NCBI RefSeq assembly: GCF_001654925.1
Contig: NZ_LXER01000029.1
Span: 62,001-126,000 of the forward strand
From: Buttiauxella brennerae ATCC 51605
GTDB lineage: Bacteria; Pseudomonadota; Gammaproteobacteria; Enterobacterales; Enterobacteriaceae
DNA: 64,000 bases
Direction: 5' to 3'
Part shown: positions 38,171 to 50,300 of the stretch, piece after piece
How the letters are laid out: each line of letters opens with the position of its first letter
Position numbering within the stretch: the first letter of the stretch is position 1
The notes under the pieces: generated by a model
What the model was told of the DNA's origin: nothing
Databases searched by the model: none
Seen by the model: the letters and a program-made list of their open reading frames with translations, nothing else
Translations under genes and position numbers: made by a program

Positions 38171-39187
38171 TCATGGCACCACGTTAATTTCCATCACCGC
38201 ATATACCCCATCACTGGGCAACGTCACGGTGACATTTTGCAAACCAATTCCCGCAGCCAGAATAATATCTCTCAACTCAAAAAGCGTTCGTGGATAAATC
38301 GTCGTCCACCCAACACAACGCAAGGCGAAATCAATTTGTGGGCTGGTTTTTAGCATATTAGAAATAATCAGCACCCCGCCGGGTTTTACCAGACGCAACG
38401 CGTGGCGAAGAAAATTCACCGCTTCCGATTGCGAAAAATATTCGAAAATCCCCAACCCATCGACCAGCTCCGCTGACTGCTCGCCCAGCTCCTGAACCAG
38501 CTTGTCACTGACAATCATCCGGTCGAACAAATTGCGCATCAGCAGCTGAAAATGGTGCCCTTCCACCAGCCCGTATTGTGTCGCCAGTCCCCGGGCAAAT
38601 TTGAGCGACTGCCTATCGTGATCGATAAGCAACAAAGTGAATTTCTGCGCTTTTAATTTTGCCCCGCGCAACGTCTTCAACACGGGAACCGCCGCACCAC
38701 AGGCGAGGCTAATCCAGTTTCCTGACACACGTGTGTTGAGGTGGATATCCGCAATGGCGGCCATCACTTTGGCGCGCGAGCGAATCCCACGCGCATCATT
38801 GGCGTGAATAAACCAGGGCCGGCTGTTGAGGTCCATTTCTCCACCGCTTATCAGGCGTTCGGCAAGAGGGTGTTGTACCGCCCACAGAGCCAACGCCGTG
38901 GGAACCAGCTGGCAGCGCCACTCCTCCAGTGCAGGTCGGTTGTGAAAGGCAAGTTCTGAGAGTTTGTTCCGGCACCGTATTCGCCGCATTCCCTGGTTAC
39001 CCAGAATGATTTCCGGGGCTTCGAGAGAAGGATCGTTGACCAGCTGTTGGTTGATATCATCAATCTGCTCTGACACCTGATCCTTCATCGGCCAGTTGTC
39101 ACTGATATCGCTGTAAGAGGTATGTTTAATGGCAAGATCCGCAGGCACCGATCCTGAGATCACGGTGAGAAAAGGTTGCCAGGACAT
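38171..39187 (-). CDS. class I SAM-dependent methyltransferase-like protein
   Basis: The 338-residue protein has a poorly conserved N-terminal region of about 150 residues and a Rossmann methyltransferase core. Motif I is WISLACGAAVPVLKTL near residue 159, the acidic strand LLLIDHDRQSLKFARG follows, then LVDGLGIFEYFS and LRLVKPGGVLIISN (motif VI-like). The substrate cannot be deduced. AGAGG precedes the ATG. It stands alone, convergent with yjjA, at the point where synteny with the E. coli yjjA region ends. Confidence 0.75.
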   Translation of the reverse strand: MSWQPFLTVISGSVPADLAIKHTSYSDISDNWPMKDQVSEQIDDINQQLVNDPSLEAPEIILGNQGMRRIRCRNKLSELAFHNRPALEEWRCQLVPTALALWAVQHPLAERLISGGEMDLNSRPWFIHANDARGIRSRAKVMAAIADIHLNTRVSGNWISLACGAAVPVLKTLRGAKLKAQKFTLLLIDHDRQSLKFARGLATQYGLVEGHHFQLLMRNLFDRMIVSDKLVQELGEQSAELVDGLGIFEYFSQSEAVNFLRHALRLVKPGGVLIISNMLKTSPQIDFALRCVGWTTIYPRTLFELRDIILAAGIGLQNVTVTLPSDGVYAVMEINVVP

Positions 39188-39316
39188 GTTTAACCTCTGC
39201 AGACGTTTTCTCTGAGTGTAGAAAATACACCGTGATTATCCGTCAGCAGAAAGTCGTAATTTAACGCCAGTGAAAGAGCGTCCTCACCACGCCTGAAGCG
39301 GGGCGAGGGCGATAAT

Positions 39317-40483
39317 TCAGCGTAAGAATGACTCAGTCAATTTGACCCAATACGTCGCGCCACCCGAAATACAGGCATCGTTAAATTGATATAAAGGATG
39401 ATGAACTGAATAGTCATTTTTGCCCGTCGCTGTGCCAAGCCACAGATAACAGCCAGGAACTTCCTCCAACATAAACGAGAAGTCTTCGCTGCCCATCGCA
39501 CTTTTCACCTGCGCAGGATCGGCAACTTTATCGGATCCAAATACGTCACGCGCGACCTGCAAAGCAAACTCGGTTTGTTGAGGATCATTCACCGTGACCG
39601 GGTAGCCAAAATCCACCGCGATTGACGCCTTCACTCCGAAGCTTTCCGCCTGAGCGTGCACCAATTTATCAATGCGCTGTTTTACCGCATCGCGTACTTC
39701 TGATTTAAAGGTACGCATATTCAGTTTAAGCACCGCACTGTGCGGGATAATGTTATGTGTGGTGCCGCTTTGCAGGCTCCCTACGGTGACCACCGCCGAA
39801 TCCTGCGGATCCACATTGCGCGAGACTATCGTTTGTAGCGCCATCACGATCGAGGCCCCAGCAACGGTAGGATCAATACAATGCTCTGGCATCGATCCGT
39901 GCCCGCCTTTGCCTTCGAGTGTAATCGTCATGCTGTCTGACGAGGCCATTAGTGCGCCTGGTTTGGTGGCGATTTCCCCGGCAGGAAGCAGCGGAAAATT
40001 GTGCAAGCCAAACACCGCATCGCATGGGAACAGCTTGAATAAACCGTCATCAATCATGCGCTTTGCACCACCGATAGACTCTTCTGACGGCTGGAAAATC
40101 AGGTGCAGCGTGCCGTTGAACGGGCGGTGCTCTGCCATATAACGTGCCGCTGATAACAAAATCGCGCAGTGTCCATCGTGCCCACAGGCATGCATTTTCC
40201 CCTCATTCACGCTCGCCCACGGCAGCCCGGTTTGTTCCTGCATCGGCAGTGCGTCCATATCGGCACGGATCCCCAAACGCTTACCGCCCTTCCCAACTTT
40301 TAACGTCCCTACCACGCCTGTTCCGCCCAGGCCACGATGCACCTCGTAGCCCCAACCCGTCAGCAATTGGGCGATGCGATCGCTGGTGCGGAACTCCTCA
40401 AAACCTAATTCCGGGTGTTGATGGAAATCACGGCGGATAGCAATCATCTCTTCTTCGTGGTCGAGAATTTCTTTAATCAGCAT
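39317..40483 (-). CDS. M20 family amidohydrolase (hippurate/aminoacylase type)
   Basis: The 388-residue protein is an M20D-type metallohydrolase. Metal-binding motifs are GIRADMDALPMQEQ near residue 70 and HACGHDGHCAIL near residue 97; QPSEESIGGAKRMI holds the catalytic glutamates, and a dimerisation lid domain lies between about 180 and 290. Relatives cleave N-acyl or N-aroyl amino acids such as hippurate or indole-acetyl amino acids. It follows a MHS transporter gene by 14 bp on the same strand, with a divergent LysR gene beyond, suggesting uptake and hydrolysis of one substrate. Confidence 0.88.
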   Translation of the reverse strand: MLIKEILDHEEEMIAIRRDFHQHPELGFEEFRTSDRIAQLLTGWGYEVHRGLGGTGVVGTLKVGKGGKRLGIRADMDALPMQEQTGLPWASVNEGKMHACGHDGHCAILLSAARYMAEHRPFNGTLHLIFQPSEESIGGAKRMIDDGLFKLFPCDAVFGLHNFPLLPAGEIATKPGALMASSDSMTITLEGKGGHGSMPEHCIDPTVAGASIVMALQTIVSRNVDPQDSAVVTVGSLQSGTTHNIIPHSAVLKLNMRTFKSEVRDAVKQRIDKLVHAQAESFGVKASIAVDFGYPVTVNDPQQTEFALQVARDVFGSDKVADPAQVKSAMGSEDFSFMLEEVPGCYLWLGTATGKNDYSVHHPLYQFNDACISGGATYWVKLTESFLR

Positions 40484-40497
40484 AGGGTTATTCCTTT

Positions 40498-41832
40498 TTA
40501 TTCATCACAGAAAGTTTTGCGTTCATGCCAGGCCAGCAATGCGCCGAATGTCACCACGGCACAGAACATCAAATACCAGGCTGGGGCCATGGGTTGCCCG
40601 GTGACTTTTAGCAGCCACGTCACGATCAATTGTGCGAAACCACCAAATAGCGTGACACCAATGGCATAAACCATAGCCATACCAGAAGCACGAACCGCTT
40701 TTGGGAAGGCTTCGAGGATCAACAAGAAAAAGGCGGCGGAACTGATATTGGCGAGGATCTGATCCACGGCGATCAGCGCCAGGGTAATGCCGAGCGGCGC
40801 ACCGTGCAGAATGGTGGCGAAGATCGGCCAGATGAGGGCAAATGATCCTAATGCACAGGCGATCAAGATCGGTTTACGGCGCGGTAATTTATCCGCCAGT
40901 TTGCCGCCAAAGAAAGGCACCACCAGCGTTAATGCCGCCGCCGTCAAACTCACCCACCACGACGTACTGGCAGGCATATGCAGCGTGTTAACCATATAAG
41001 CAGGCATGTAGTAGATGATGATGTAAAAGGTCGTGGTGCCTTTCATCACCAGCAAAATGCCCAGTAACAAAGCGCGGCGATGTTCGCGCCATAATGTGAG
41101 AGTCGGGCTTTCTGCGCTAACGGTTGGCGCCACAGTATGCGTTTCAGCAAGCTGGCGGCGGATGTACAAACCAATCGGCATAATCGCGAGGCCAACAATA
41201 AACGGTATACGCCAGCCCCAGTCATAGAGCTGTTGCTCACTCAGGACGTGGCTTAATCCCGCGCCCATTGCCGCACCAAAAAGAGCCGCCCCACCCTGGC
41301 TGGTCATCTGCCAACTGACGCGTGCACCACGGCGAGATTTATCCCCCGCTTCCATCAACCATGAGGTCGCCGCCCCAACTTCCCCACCGGCAGAGAAACC
41401 CTGAAGCATACGCCCGGCCACCAGCACAACCGGCGCCATGATCCCCGCCTGCTGATAAGTCGGCGCAAAGGCCACCATCATGACACCTAAGGACATCAGA
41501 CCGAGGATCAGCGTCATTGCCGATTTACGCCCATGTTTATCGGCATAACTCCCCAGGACCATACTGCCGAGCGGGCGCATCACAAAGCCAACCCCAAAGG
41601 TCCCGACAGCCAGTAACAATGAGGTGTAATCGTTGGAGCTTGGGAAAAACAGATGACCAATGATCACCGAGAAAAAGCTGTAAACCGCAAAGTCGTAAAT
41701 CTCGAGGCCATTGCCGAGAGTGACCGCCGCCAACGACTTAGCGTTAGCGCGCTCCGGGACCAACGGCGCATCATACGGAAGCGAGGCTGACATCTCGGCA
41801 TCCACCTGGGCATAGCTGACACGCTGTTTCAT
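40498..41832 (-). CDS. MFS transporter, metabolite:H+ symporter (MHS) family
   Basis: The ATG at 41832 with AAGGA seven bases upstream gives 444 residues; a GTG at 41838 is too close to the ribosome binding site. Twelve membrane segments are predicted. MHS hallmarks are present: NGLEIYDFAVYSFF, RPLGSMVLGSYADKHGRK and RMLQGFSAGGEVGAATSW. This family includes citrate, shikimate and proline/betaine symporters. It is the first gene of a two-gene unit with the M20 hydrolase, so an N-acyl amino acid or similar organic acid is a reasonable guess for the substrate. Confidence 0.88.
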   Translation of the reverse strand: MKQRVSYAQVDAEMSASLPYDAPLVPERANAKSLAAVTLGNGLEIYDFAVYSFFSVIIGHLFFPSSNDYTSLLLAVGTFGVGFVMRPLGSMVLGSYADKHGRKSAMTLILGLMSLGVMMVAFAPTYQQAGIMAPVVLVAGRMLQGFSAGGEVGAATSWLMEAGDKSRRGARVSWQMTSQGGAALFGAAMGAGLSHVLSEQQLYDWGWRIPFIVGLAIMPIGLYIRRQLAETHTVAPTVSAESPTLTLWREHRRALLLGILLVMKGTTTFYIIIYYMPAYMVNTLHMPASTSWWVSLTAAALTLVVPFFGGKLADKLPRRKPILIACALGSFALIWPIFATILHGAPLGITLALIAVDQILANISSAAFFLLILEAFPKAVRASGMAMVYAIGVTLFGGFAQLIVTWLLKVTGQPMAPAWYLMFCAVVTFGALLAWHERKTFCDE

Positions 41833-42002
41833 GCTCACGTCCTTTTTTGTTACTCAGATGTAAACAAACTGGGGTTGTTTTAACTATCTGCATAAAAAAA
41901 GAACATTACAATCATAAAAATTAGTTATGCCTTTGGTTATCTTATTTGTATTGTAAGAGAGCAAAATTTGCACCACGGTGATGATTCAGGCGGTACGGAA
42001 TA

Positions 42003-42938
42003 ATGAAAATCAAACTAAATCAGTTAGATATTTTGTTGGAAGTTGCCGCGCAAGGCAGCATCGGCAAAGCGGCAAAGGCGTTACACCTCACACAACCCGC
42101 CATTTCTAAAACCATTCAGGAAATGGAAGCTGAAATCGGCATGCCGATTCTGCAACGCTCATCACGCGGCGTAACGTTAAATGAGTATGGGCAAGTTTTA
42201 CTGCGCCATGCGCGAGACATCGACCGCTCTTTGCACCAGGCGCGGGATGAAATCGACAATCTGCTTGGCAAAGCCATGCGTCAGTTACGGGTCGGTTTTA
42301 CTTCGGCGGCCTCTTACGGGCCATTTACCAACACGCTGATTCAATTTCAGGCGCGCTATCCGGGCGTAAAACTGATTGTGATGGAAGGCAGGCCGCAGCA
42401 AATTCACGATGCGCTGGAGAACCAACGGCTGGATATTGCCGTCATCACCACGGCCAGTAATGTGGCGCCAAACGGCATGTATTACGAAACGCTGTACGCC
42501 CTTGGCAACACGGTGATTGCCGGTAACCAGCACCCCGTCACACATACAACTTCACTGAAAAATTTGATGGATTACCCGTGGCTGGACTGGGATGAACCCG
42601 GCGAGCACTCCATTCTTGGGCAAGTTTTTCGTCGTTATAACCTGCCGCTACCGCAAAATATTATCCACTGCTCATCACCCTGGATCATGGCGCGCATGAT
42701 GGAACAAACGGATGCGGTAAGCATGTGGACATCCGTGCGACTGCGCTTTCCAGGCTACAGCCCGAACCTGCGGCCGCTGGTGCTGCGCGAAGTGCTTCCG
42801 GCCAGCAGCATCTGCATTTTGTGCCCAAATATTGCCAGGCTTTCAACCGCCGGAAATACCTTTATGGAAATGCTGAGGATTAATACGCGTGACTGGTTGC
42901 AGGATAGTGATGCACTGGAGATGGTGGCGCGGGTTTAG
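42003..42938 (+). CDS. LysR-type transcriptional regulator
   Basis: The 311-residue protein has an N-terminal winged HTH (LDILLEVAAQGSIGKAAKAL, then AISKTIQEMEAEIG) and a periplasmic-binding-protein-like effector domain from about residue 90. It is divergent from the MFS-M20 pair across a 170-bp gap that begins the promoter of both, the classic layout for a LysR activator of the adjacent operon. The inducer is unknown; ligand and target are inferred from context. Confidence 0.9.
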   Translation: MKIKLNQLDILLEVAAQGSIGKAAKALHLTQPAISKTIQEMEAEIGMPILQRSSRGVTLNEYGQVLLRHARDIDRSLHQARDEIDNLLGKAMRQLRVGFTSAASYGPFTNTLIQFQARYPGVKLIVMEGRPQQIHDALENQRLDIAVITTASNVAPNGMYYETLYALGNTVIAGNQHPVTHTTSLKNLMDYPWLDWDEPGEHSILGQVFRRYNLPLPQNIIHCSSPWIMARMMEQTDAVSMWTSVRLRFPGYSPNLRPLVLREVLPASSICILCPNIARLSTAGNTFMEMLRINTRDWLQDSDALEMVARV

Positions 42939-42986
42939 ACGTTTTATTGCGGCCAGGCTATAAAACCAGGCCGCATGACTGACAAG

Positions 42987-45892
<2,906 letters not shown>

Positions 45893-45937
45893 GAGCTACC
45901 ACTCTTTCGTATTTAAATTCATTTAGTTATGAATGAC

Positions 45938-45995
45938 TTATACCGGTAACACCGCGTCGACGTGTAGGGGTCTGAGAAATAGGTAACCGGTTCCA
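45938..45995 (-). promoter_or_regulatory. two AscG-type operator boxes upstream of ascF
   Basis: TTATACCGGTAACA (45938-45951) and GGTAACCGGTTCCA (45982-45995) share 10 and 11 of 14 positions with the AscG box TGAAACCGGTTTCA. Their centres are 44 bp apart, about four helical turns, which would put both on one face of the DNA. Confidence 0.7.
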
Positions 45996-46105
45996 CATTA
46001 GATTGTCCAGGTGAAACGAACAGATCAAACACTAATTTTACATATTGTTAATTTTGTGATTACGATCGCCATAATCAGCCTTTTAAGGCCACTAACACCG
46101 CTTTC

Positions 46106-46230
46106 ATACCCTAAATAATTCGAGTTGCTTCGAGGCGGCAAGGGAACGAGTCCCTGGGAGCTTACTTAAGTAAGTGAACTGGGCGAGGTCACGCAGCCAA
46201 CAAAGAAGCGGCTTGAAGTATGACGGGTAT
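46106..46230. repeat. full-length ERIC element upstream of ascG
   Basis: 125 bp with both ends (ATACCCTAAATAATTCGAGT and GACGGGTAT) and a slightly diverged core (CCCTGGGAGCTTACTTAAGT). It lies 65 bp before the ascG ATG and may separate the ascG promoter from the ascF operators. Confidence 0.9.
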
Positions 46231-46295
46231 GGGGCAGTATTTTGTCGCTGCGGAATGTGTAAAATGGGCGCAATCAACAAAGCCAGGAAGCTCCC

Positions 46296-47312
46296 ATGTC
46301 GACAATGCAAGAAGTGGCAAAAAAAGCCGGCGTCTCAAAAGCCACTGTTTCACGCGTTTTATCCGGCAAGGGATACGTCAGCGAAGCCACCAAAGAGCAG
46401 GTCTTTAAAGCGATTGAGGAAGCGGGATATCGGCCAAATTTACTGGCGCGTAACCTGGCAACGAATAAATCAGAATGCATTGGTTTAGTGGTCACCAACA
46501 CGCTTTATCACGGCAGTTATTTCAGTGAAATACTTTCGCAGGCCGCCAAGAAATTAGAAGACAATGGTCGCCAGCTCATTCTGGTCGATGGCAAACACAG
46601 TGCACGAGAAGAACGTGAAGCGATTCAATTCCTGCTCGATTTACGCTGTGATGCGGTAATTATTTACCCGCGTTTTTTAACCATTGATGAAATGGATTCG
46701 ATTATTGAACAGCACAAAACACCGATTATGGTGGTGAACCGAAAATTAAGAAAACACCAAAGCCACTGTGTTTTTTGCGACCACAAAGGTTCCAGTTTCC
46801 AGGCAACAAAATATCTCATTGAGCGCGGGCATCGCGATATTGCCTTTATTACCGGAGCGATAGATTCTCCTACCGCTATCGAACGCCTGGCAGGCTATAA
46901 AGAAGCATTAAATCAATATGGTATTGGCGTAAATGAAGCATTGATTGCACAAGGAAAATGGACGCCAGCCAGCGGAGTGTCGGCGGTTGAATCCTTGCTG
47001 GCGAATAAAAACAAGATCAGCGCCATTCTTGCCAGTAATGATGAAATGGCTGTCGGTGCCATGAAGAAATTAAACGATCTTGGTGTTTCTATTCCGGGTG
47101 AAATATCCATTATCGGTTTCGATAATATTCCTACGGCCGCTTATCTTTCACCGGCTTTAACCAGCATTAAAGATCCCGTGAGCGATATGATAAGCGAGGT
47201 TATCAACCGCTTAATATCCATGCTCGATGGCGGATATTTGTCGAAAGAGAATGTGTTTACATCAGATTTACTGGCAAGAAATTCAGTGATTGACGGGCCA
47301 TATAAAGGTTAA
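46296..47312 (+). CDS. ascG: AscG, LacI-family repressor of the asc operon
   Basis: The 338-residue protein (E. coli 336) has a LacI HTH and hinge (MQEVAKKAGVSKATVSRVLS, then GYRPNLLARNLAT) and a periplasmic-binding-protein-like effector domain with VVTNTLYHGSYFSE and ERLAGYKEALNQYGI. It represses ascFB until a beta-glucoside is present. The sequence matches E. coli AscG strongly, with the gene intact. It is divergent from ascF and ends at a terminator shared with curA. Confidence 0.95.
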   Translation: MSTMQEVAKKAGVSKATVSRVLSGKGYVSEATKEQVFKAIEEAGYRPNLLARNLATNKSECIGLVVTNTLYHGSYFSEILSQAAKKLEDNGRQLILVDGKHSAREEREAIQFLLDLRCDAVIIYPRFLTIDEMDSIIEQHKTPIMVVNRKLRKHQSHCVFCDHKGSSFQATKYLIERGHRDIAFITGAIDSPTAIERLAGYKEALNQYGIGVNEALIAQGKWTPASGVSAVESLLANKNKISAILASNDEMAVGAMKKLNDLGVSIPGEISIIGFDNIPTAAYLSPALTSIKDPVSDMISEVINRLISMLDGGYLSKENVFTSDLLARNSVIDGPYKG

Positions 47313-47314
47313 TA

Positions 47315-47336
47315 AAACGGCGCATTCGCGCCGTTT
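47315..47336. terminator. bidirectional terminator between ascG and curA
   Basis: AAACGGCGC/GCGCCGTTT stem with an ATTC loop lies between the convergent stops, giving A and T runs on both strands. Confidence 0.82.
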
Positions 47337-47345
47337 CAATAAAAA

Positions 47346-48377
47346 TCAGCTCGCGACTTTTACAATTAATTTGCCGAAGTTCTTACCACTGAGCAAACCA
47401 CGGAACGCTTCAACGCTGTGTTCAAGACCATCAACAATATCTTCACGGAACTGGATTTTGCCTTCCGCCAGCCACTGACTCATCTGCTTAAAGAATTGCG
47501 GGTAACTGTCGCTGTAATCCTGAGAAATAATAAAGCCTTGTACGCGCAGCCGTTTTTTCAGGATGGTGCCCATCAGCAATGGCAACCGGTCTTGTTCAAA
47601 CGCGCTGTTCATGCCGTTGTATTGGCTGATAACGCCACACACCGGGATTCGCGCTTTGGTATTGAGTAGCGGCAGCACTGCGTCAAATACTGCCCCGCCG
47701 ACGTTTTCAAAATAGACATCAATGCCTTTGCTACAGGCTTTTTTCAACTGCTCGGCAAAGTCCGGGGCTTTATGGTCAATACAGGCATCGAATTTCAGCG
47801 TTTCAGTGACGTAACGGCATTTATCCGCGCCACCTGCAATCCCCACAACTTTTGCACCCAGCAGTTTCGCTACTTGCCCAACAACCGAACCTACTGCACC
47901 GCTGGCAGCCGCGACCACCACAGTTTCTCCGACTTTCGGTTGTCCAATATCAGTCAGCCCCATATATCCGGTAAAGCCAGGCATGCCGAGCAAACCAAGC
48001 GCATATGAAAGGTGCTGCATATTCGGGTCGAGTTTTTGCACATCGCTGCCATCAGACAACGCGTAATCCTGCCAGCCGGTATAGGCCAGGACCAGGTCAC
48101 CCGCTTTATAGTCCGCATGTTCGGATTTTTCGACCCGGCACACGGTGCCTGCACCAATGACATCGCCAATAGCCAGCGGTGCGGAATAAGACTCGGCATC
48201 ATCCATACGCCCGCGCATATACGGGTCGAGTGATAAATAGAGCGTGCGCAGCAGTAACTGGCCTGCAGCGGGTTGTGGGACGGGCGCTTCTTCCAGCTTG
48301 ATATCTTGACTGGTCGGCATACCTTGCGGGCGTTTCGCCAGCACAAAGCGGCGGTTAATCTGGGACGACTGAGTCAT
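47346..48377 (-). CDS. curA: CurA, NADPH-dependent curcumin/alkenal reductase
   Basis: The ATG at 48377, with GGAGAG upstream, gives 343 residues beginning MTQSSQINRRFVLAKRP, collinear with E. coli CurA (345); a 34-residue upstream extension is not supported. The medium-chain reductase fold is clear: LSLDPYMRGRM, GMPGFTGYMGLTDIG, the NADPH motif AAASGAVGSVVGQVAK and FENVGGAVFDAVLPLLN. It reduces the double bonds of curcumin and related enones. It lies between asc and aer, unlike in E. coli. Confidence 0.93.
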   Translation of the reverse strand: MTQSSQINRRFVLAKRPQGMPTSQDIKLEEAPVPQPAAGQLLLRTLYLSLDPYMRGRMDDAESYSAPLAIGDVIGAGTVCRVEKSEHADYKAGDLVLAYTGWQDYALSDGSDVQKLDPNMQHLSYALGLLGMPGFTGYMGLTDIGQPKVGETVVVAAASGAVGSVVGQVAKLLGAKVVGIAGGADKCRYVTETLKFDACIDHKAPDFAEQLKKACSKGIDVYFENVGGAVFDAVLPLLNTKARIPVCGVISQYNGMNSAFEQDRLPLLMGTILKKRLRVQGFIISQDYSDSYPQFFKQMSQWLAEGKIQFREDIVDGLEHSVEAFRGLLSGKNFGKLIVKVAS

Positions 48378-48486
48378 AACGCTCTCCATTGATAGGGTCG
48401 TGAGTAAAAATTCAATTAGTCCCAGACTAGCTAATAATCCACCGACATGGGGTGAAAAATGTGCCTTATCGCACTTCAATAAAACT

Positions 48487-50007
48487 CTAATGCAGTACCG
48501 TCACGGCATCTTCCAGGCGAGCCGCGCGGTGTTTGACCATCGCAGATACTTCCGCGCTCTCTTCAACTAACGCTGCATTTTTTTGCGTGATAGCATCCAG
48601 TTCAGCCACCGCGCGCGTTAAATCAGACAATCCTTCGGCCTGCTCAGAAGTGGCGTGGCTGATCTGCCCCAAAAGCTGAGTCACATTGCGCACCTGCTCG
48701 ACAATATCATTCATGGTGCGCCCCGCTTCGTGAACCTGAACAGTACCCGATTGCACTTTGCTGGCGCTGGCATTGATCAGCTTGCGGATATCATTTGCCG
48801 CCGTCGCACTGCGCTGCGCCAGGTTTCGCACTTCACCGGCCACCACGGCAAAACCTTTCCCTTGCTCACCGGCACGCGCCGCCTCTACCGCCGCATTCAG
48901 CGCCAGAATATTAGTCTGGAAAGCAATATCATTGATGAGGCTGGTGATAGAGCCGATACGTTGCGTACTGTCGGCAATGTCATCCATGGTGGTCACCACA
49001 GTTTCCATCGCCTTTCCGCCGTGGGCTGCGGCCTGGCTCGCAGAACTCGACAGTTTATCGGCGGCGGCGGCTGTTTCTGAGTTGTTCTGTACCGACACCG
49101 CCATCTGGCCCATGGTGGTGACGGTTTGCTGCACATTCACCACGGATTGGCGGGTGCGTTCGTTCAATTCCACATTGCCTTTCGCCAGTGCCTCGCTGCC
49201 GCTGCGCACGTTTTCCACCTGATGGCTGACATCATGAATCAGCCAGCGGCACATCAATCCAAGCTGGCCGATGGCCCGCAACGTCATGCCAATTTCATCC
49301 GTTCGCGCAAAATGCTGCACACGCTGTTGATTTCCCGTGGCGACTTCCAGCGCCTGGCGTGCCACATTTTCCAGCGGACGGGCAATTTGCCACTCCAGCA
49401 AAGCGCAGGCCAGCAGGCTCGCTAACGCATTGATAACCACAGACAACGCCCCCTGCCCCAATGAAATAGAGGCTACCATCATCAGCAAAAACACACCGCT
49501 CATGATAAGCCGAATGCGGCCTCGCAGCGGGAGAGCGGGCAATTTACCCAGCCAACCTTTACGCAGCACTAATCCTTTAAATAAACGGCGTTTGCAGCGC
49601 CCTTCCTTGAGCGCCTTATACAGCGGCTCGACCGCTGCGATCTCTTCAGGCTTCGCTTTAGTACGAATCGACATATAGCCCGTCGTCTTGCCATTGCGAA
49701 CCAACGGCACAACATTCGCCCTTACCCAGTAGTGATCGCCGTTTTTGCGCTGATTTTTGACGATGCCGGTCCAGGGTTCTCCTTTTTGCAGGGTGAACCA
49801 CATATCGGCAAAGGCGGCTTTGGGCATATCAAGGTGGCGCACCAGGTTGTGGGGCTGGCCTGTGAGTTCATGAAGCGAGTAACCACTGACCTTCACAAAT
49901 GCGTCGTTCGCATGGGTGATTGTGCTTTTTAAATCGGTTGTCGACATCAATGTCGTATCGTCATCAAGCAGGTATTCATGCTGTGTAGCAGCCGTGCGCG
50001 CAGTCAT
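48487..50007 (-). CDS. aer: Aer, aerotaxis/energy taxis receptor
   Basis: The 506-residue protein is exactly the length of E. coli Aer. A PAS domain (about 20-119, FAD-binding, with GQPHNLVRHLDMPKAAFADM and NGDHYWVRAN) is followed by a hydrophobic membrane anchor near 165-205, a HAMP region and the methyl-accepting signalling domain with the conserved hairpin tip NAAVEAARAGEQGKGFAVVA. It senses redox state through FAD and signals via CheA/CheW. In E. coli aer is divergent and adjacent to patA; here patA is 8.5 kb away. Confidence 0.96.
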   Translation of the reverse strand: MTARTAATQHEYLLDDDTTLMSTTDLKSTITHANDAFVKVSGYSLHELTGQPHNLVRHLDMPKAAFADMWFTLQKGEPWTGIVKNQRKNGDHYWVRANVVPLVRNGKTTGYMSIRTKAKPEEIAAVEPLYKALKEGRCKRRLFKGLVLRKGWLGKLPALPLRGRIRLIMSGVFLLMMVASISLGQGALSVVINALASLLACALLEWQIARPLENVARQALEVATGNQQRVQHFARTDEIGMTLRAIGQLGLMCRWLIHDVSHQVENVRSGSEALAKGNVELNERTRQSVVNVQQTVTTMGQMAVSVQNNSETAAAADKLSSSASQAAAHGGKAMETVVTTMDDIADSTQRIGSITSLINDIAFQTNILALNAAVEAARAGEQGKGFAVVAGEVRNLAQRSATAANDIRKLINASASKVQSGTVQVHEAGRTMNDIVEQVRNVTQLLGQISHATSEQAEGLSDLTRAVAELDAITQKNAALVEESAEVSAMVKHRAARLEDAVTVLH

Positions 50008-50300
50008 AGCAACTCCCTTGGCAGGTTATCCAATTGTTAATATTTTTAGTTGTATTGTTATTTCGGCGCTGCAAAAATTTCCTTTAGCGGTTAAACTTGA
50101 CGACGATCACACTTTTTTAACTAAGCCATATTTTTTATAATGATTTTGGATGGGGAGCACATTTCCCATTAATTTCATGAAGTTATTAATGAAAATGTCA
50201 TAGTGACGCTAAGTGCTGGAGTTTTGACCTTCAATTTGCAATCGGCACACTACACTTAGTACGGGGCCGTTTCGCCCCCGCAAGGAAAAAGAGGATAATA
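50008..50300. other. aer-proP divergent intergenic region
   Basis: About 290 bp containing the promoters of aer and proP. The proP-proximal part has a sigma-S-like -10 at 50249-50259 and a GC hairpin (GGGGC/GCCCC near 50263-50278) in the leader. I see no ORF. Confidence 0.5.
50249..50259 (+). promoter_or_regulatory. sigma-S-like -10 of proP (P2-type)
   Basis: ACTACACTTAG closely fits the sigma-S -10 pattern KCTAYACTTAA, about 45 bp before the proP ATG. E. coli proP P2 is sigma-S and Fis dependent with the same type of -10. A TTGACC lies 21 bp upstream, too far for a standard -35. Confidence 0.5.

Larger units (their letters stand above)
45893..46295. other. ascF-ascG divergent regulatory region
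   Basis: About 400 bp containing two AscG-type boxes on the ascF side (45938-45995) and a full ERIC element on the ascG side (46106-46230). No additional gene is seen. Confidence 0.7.
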
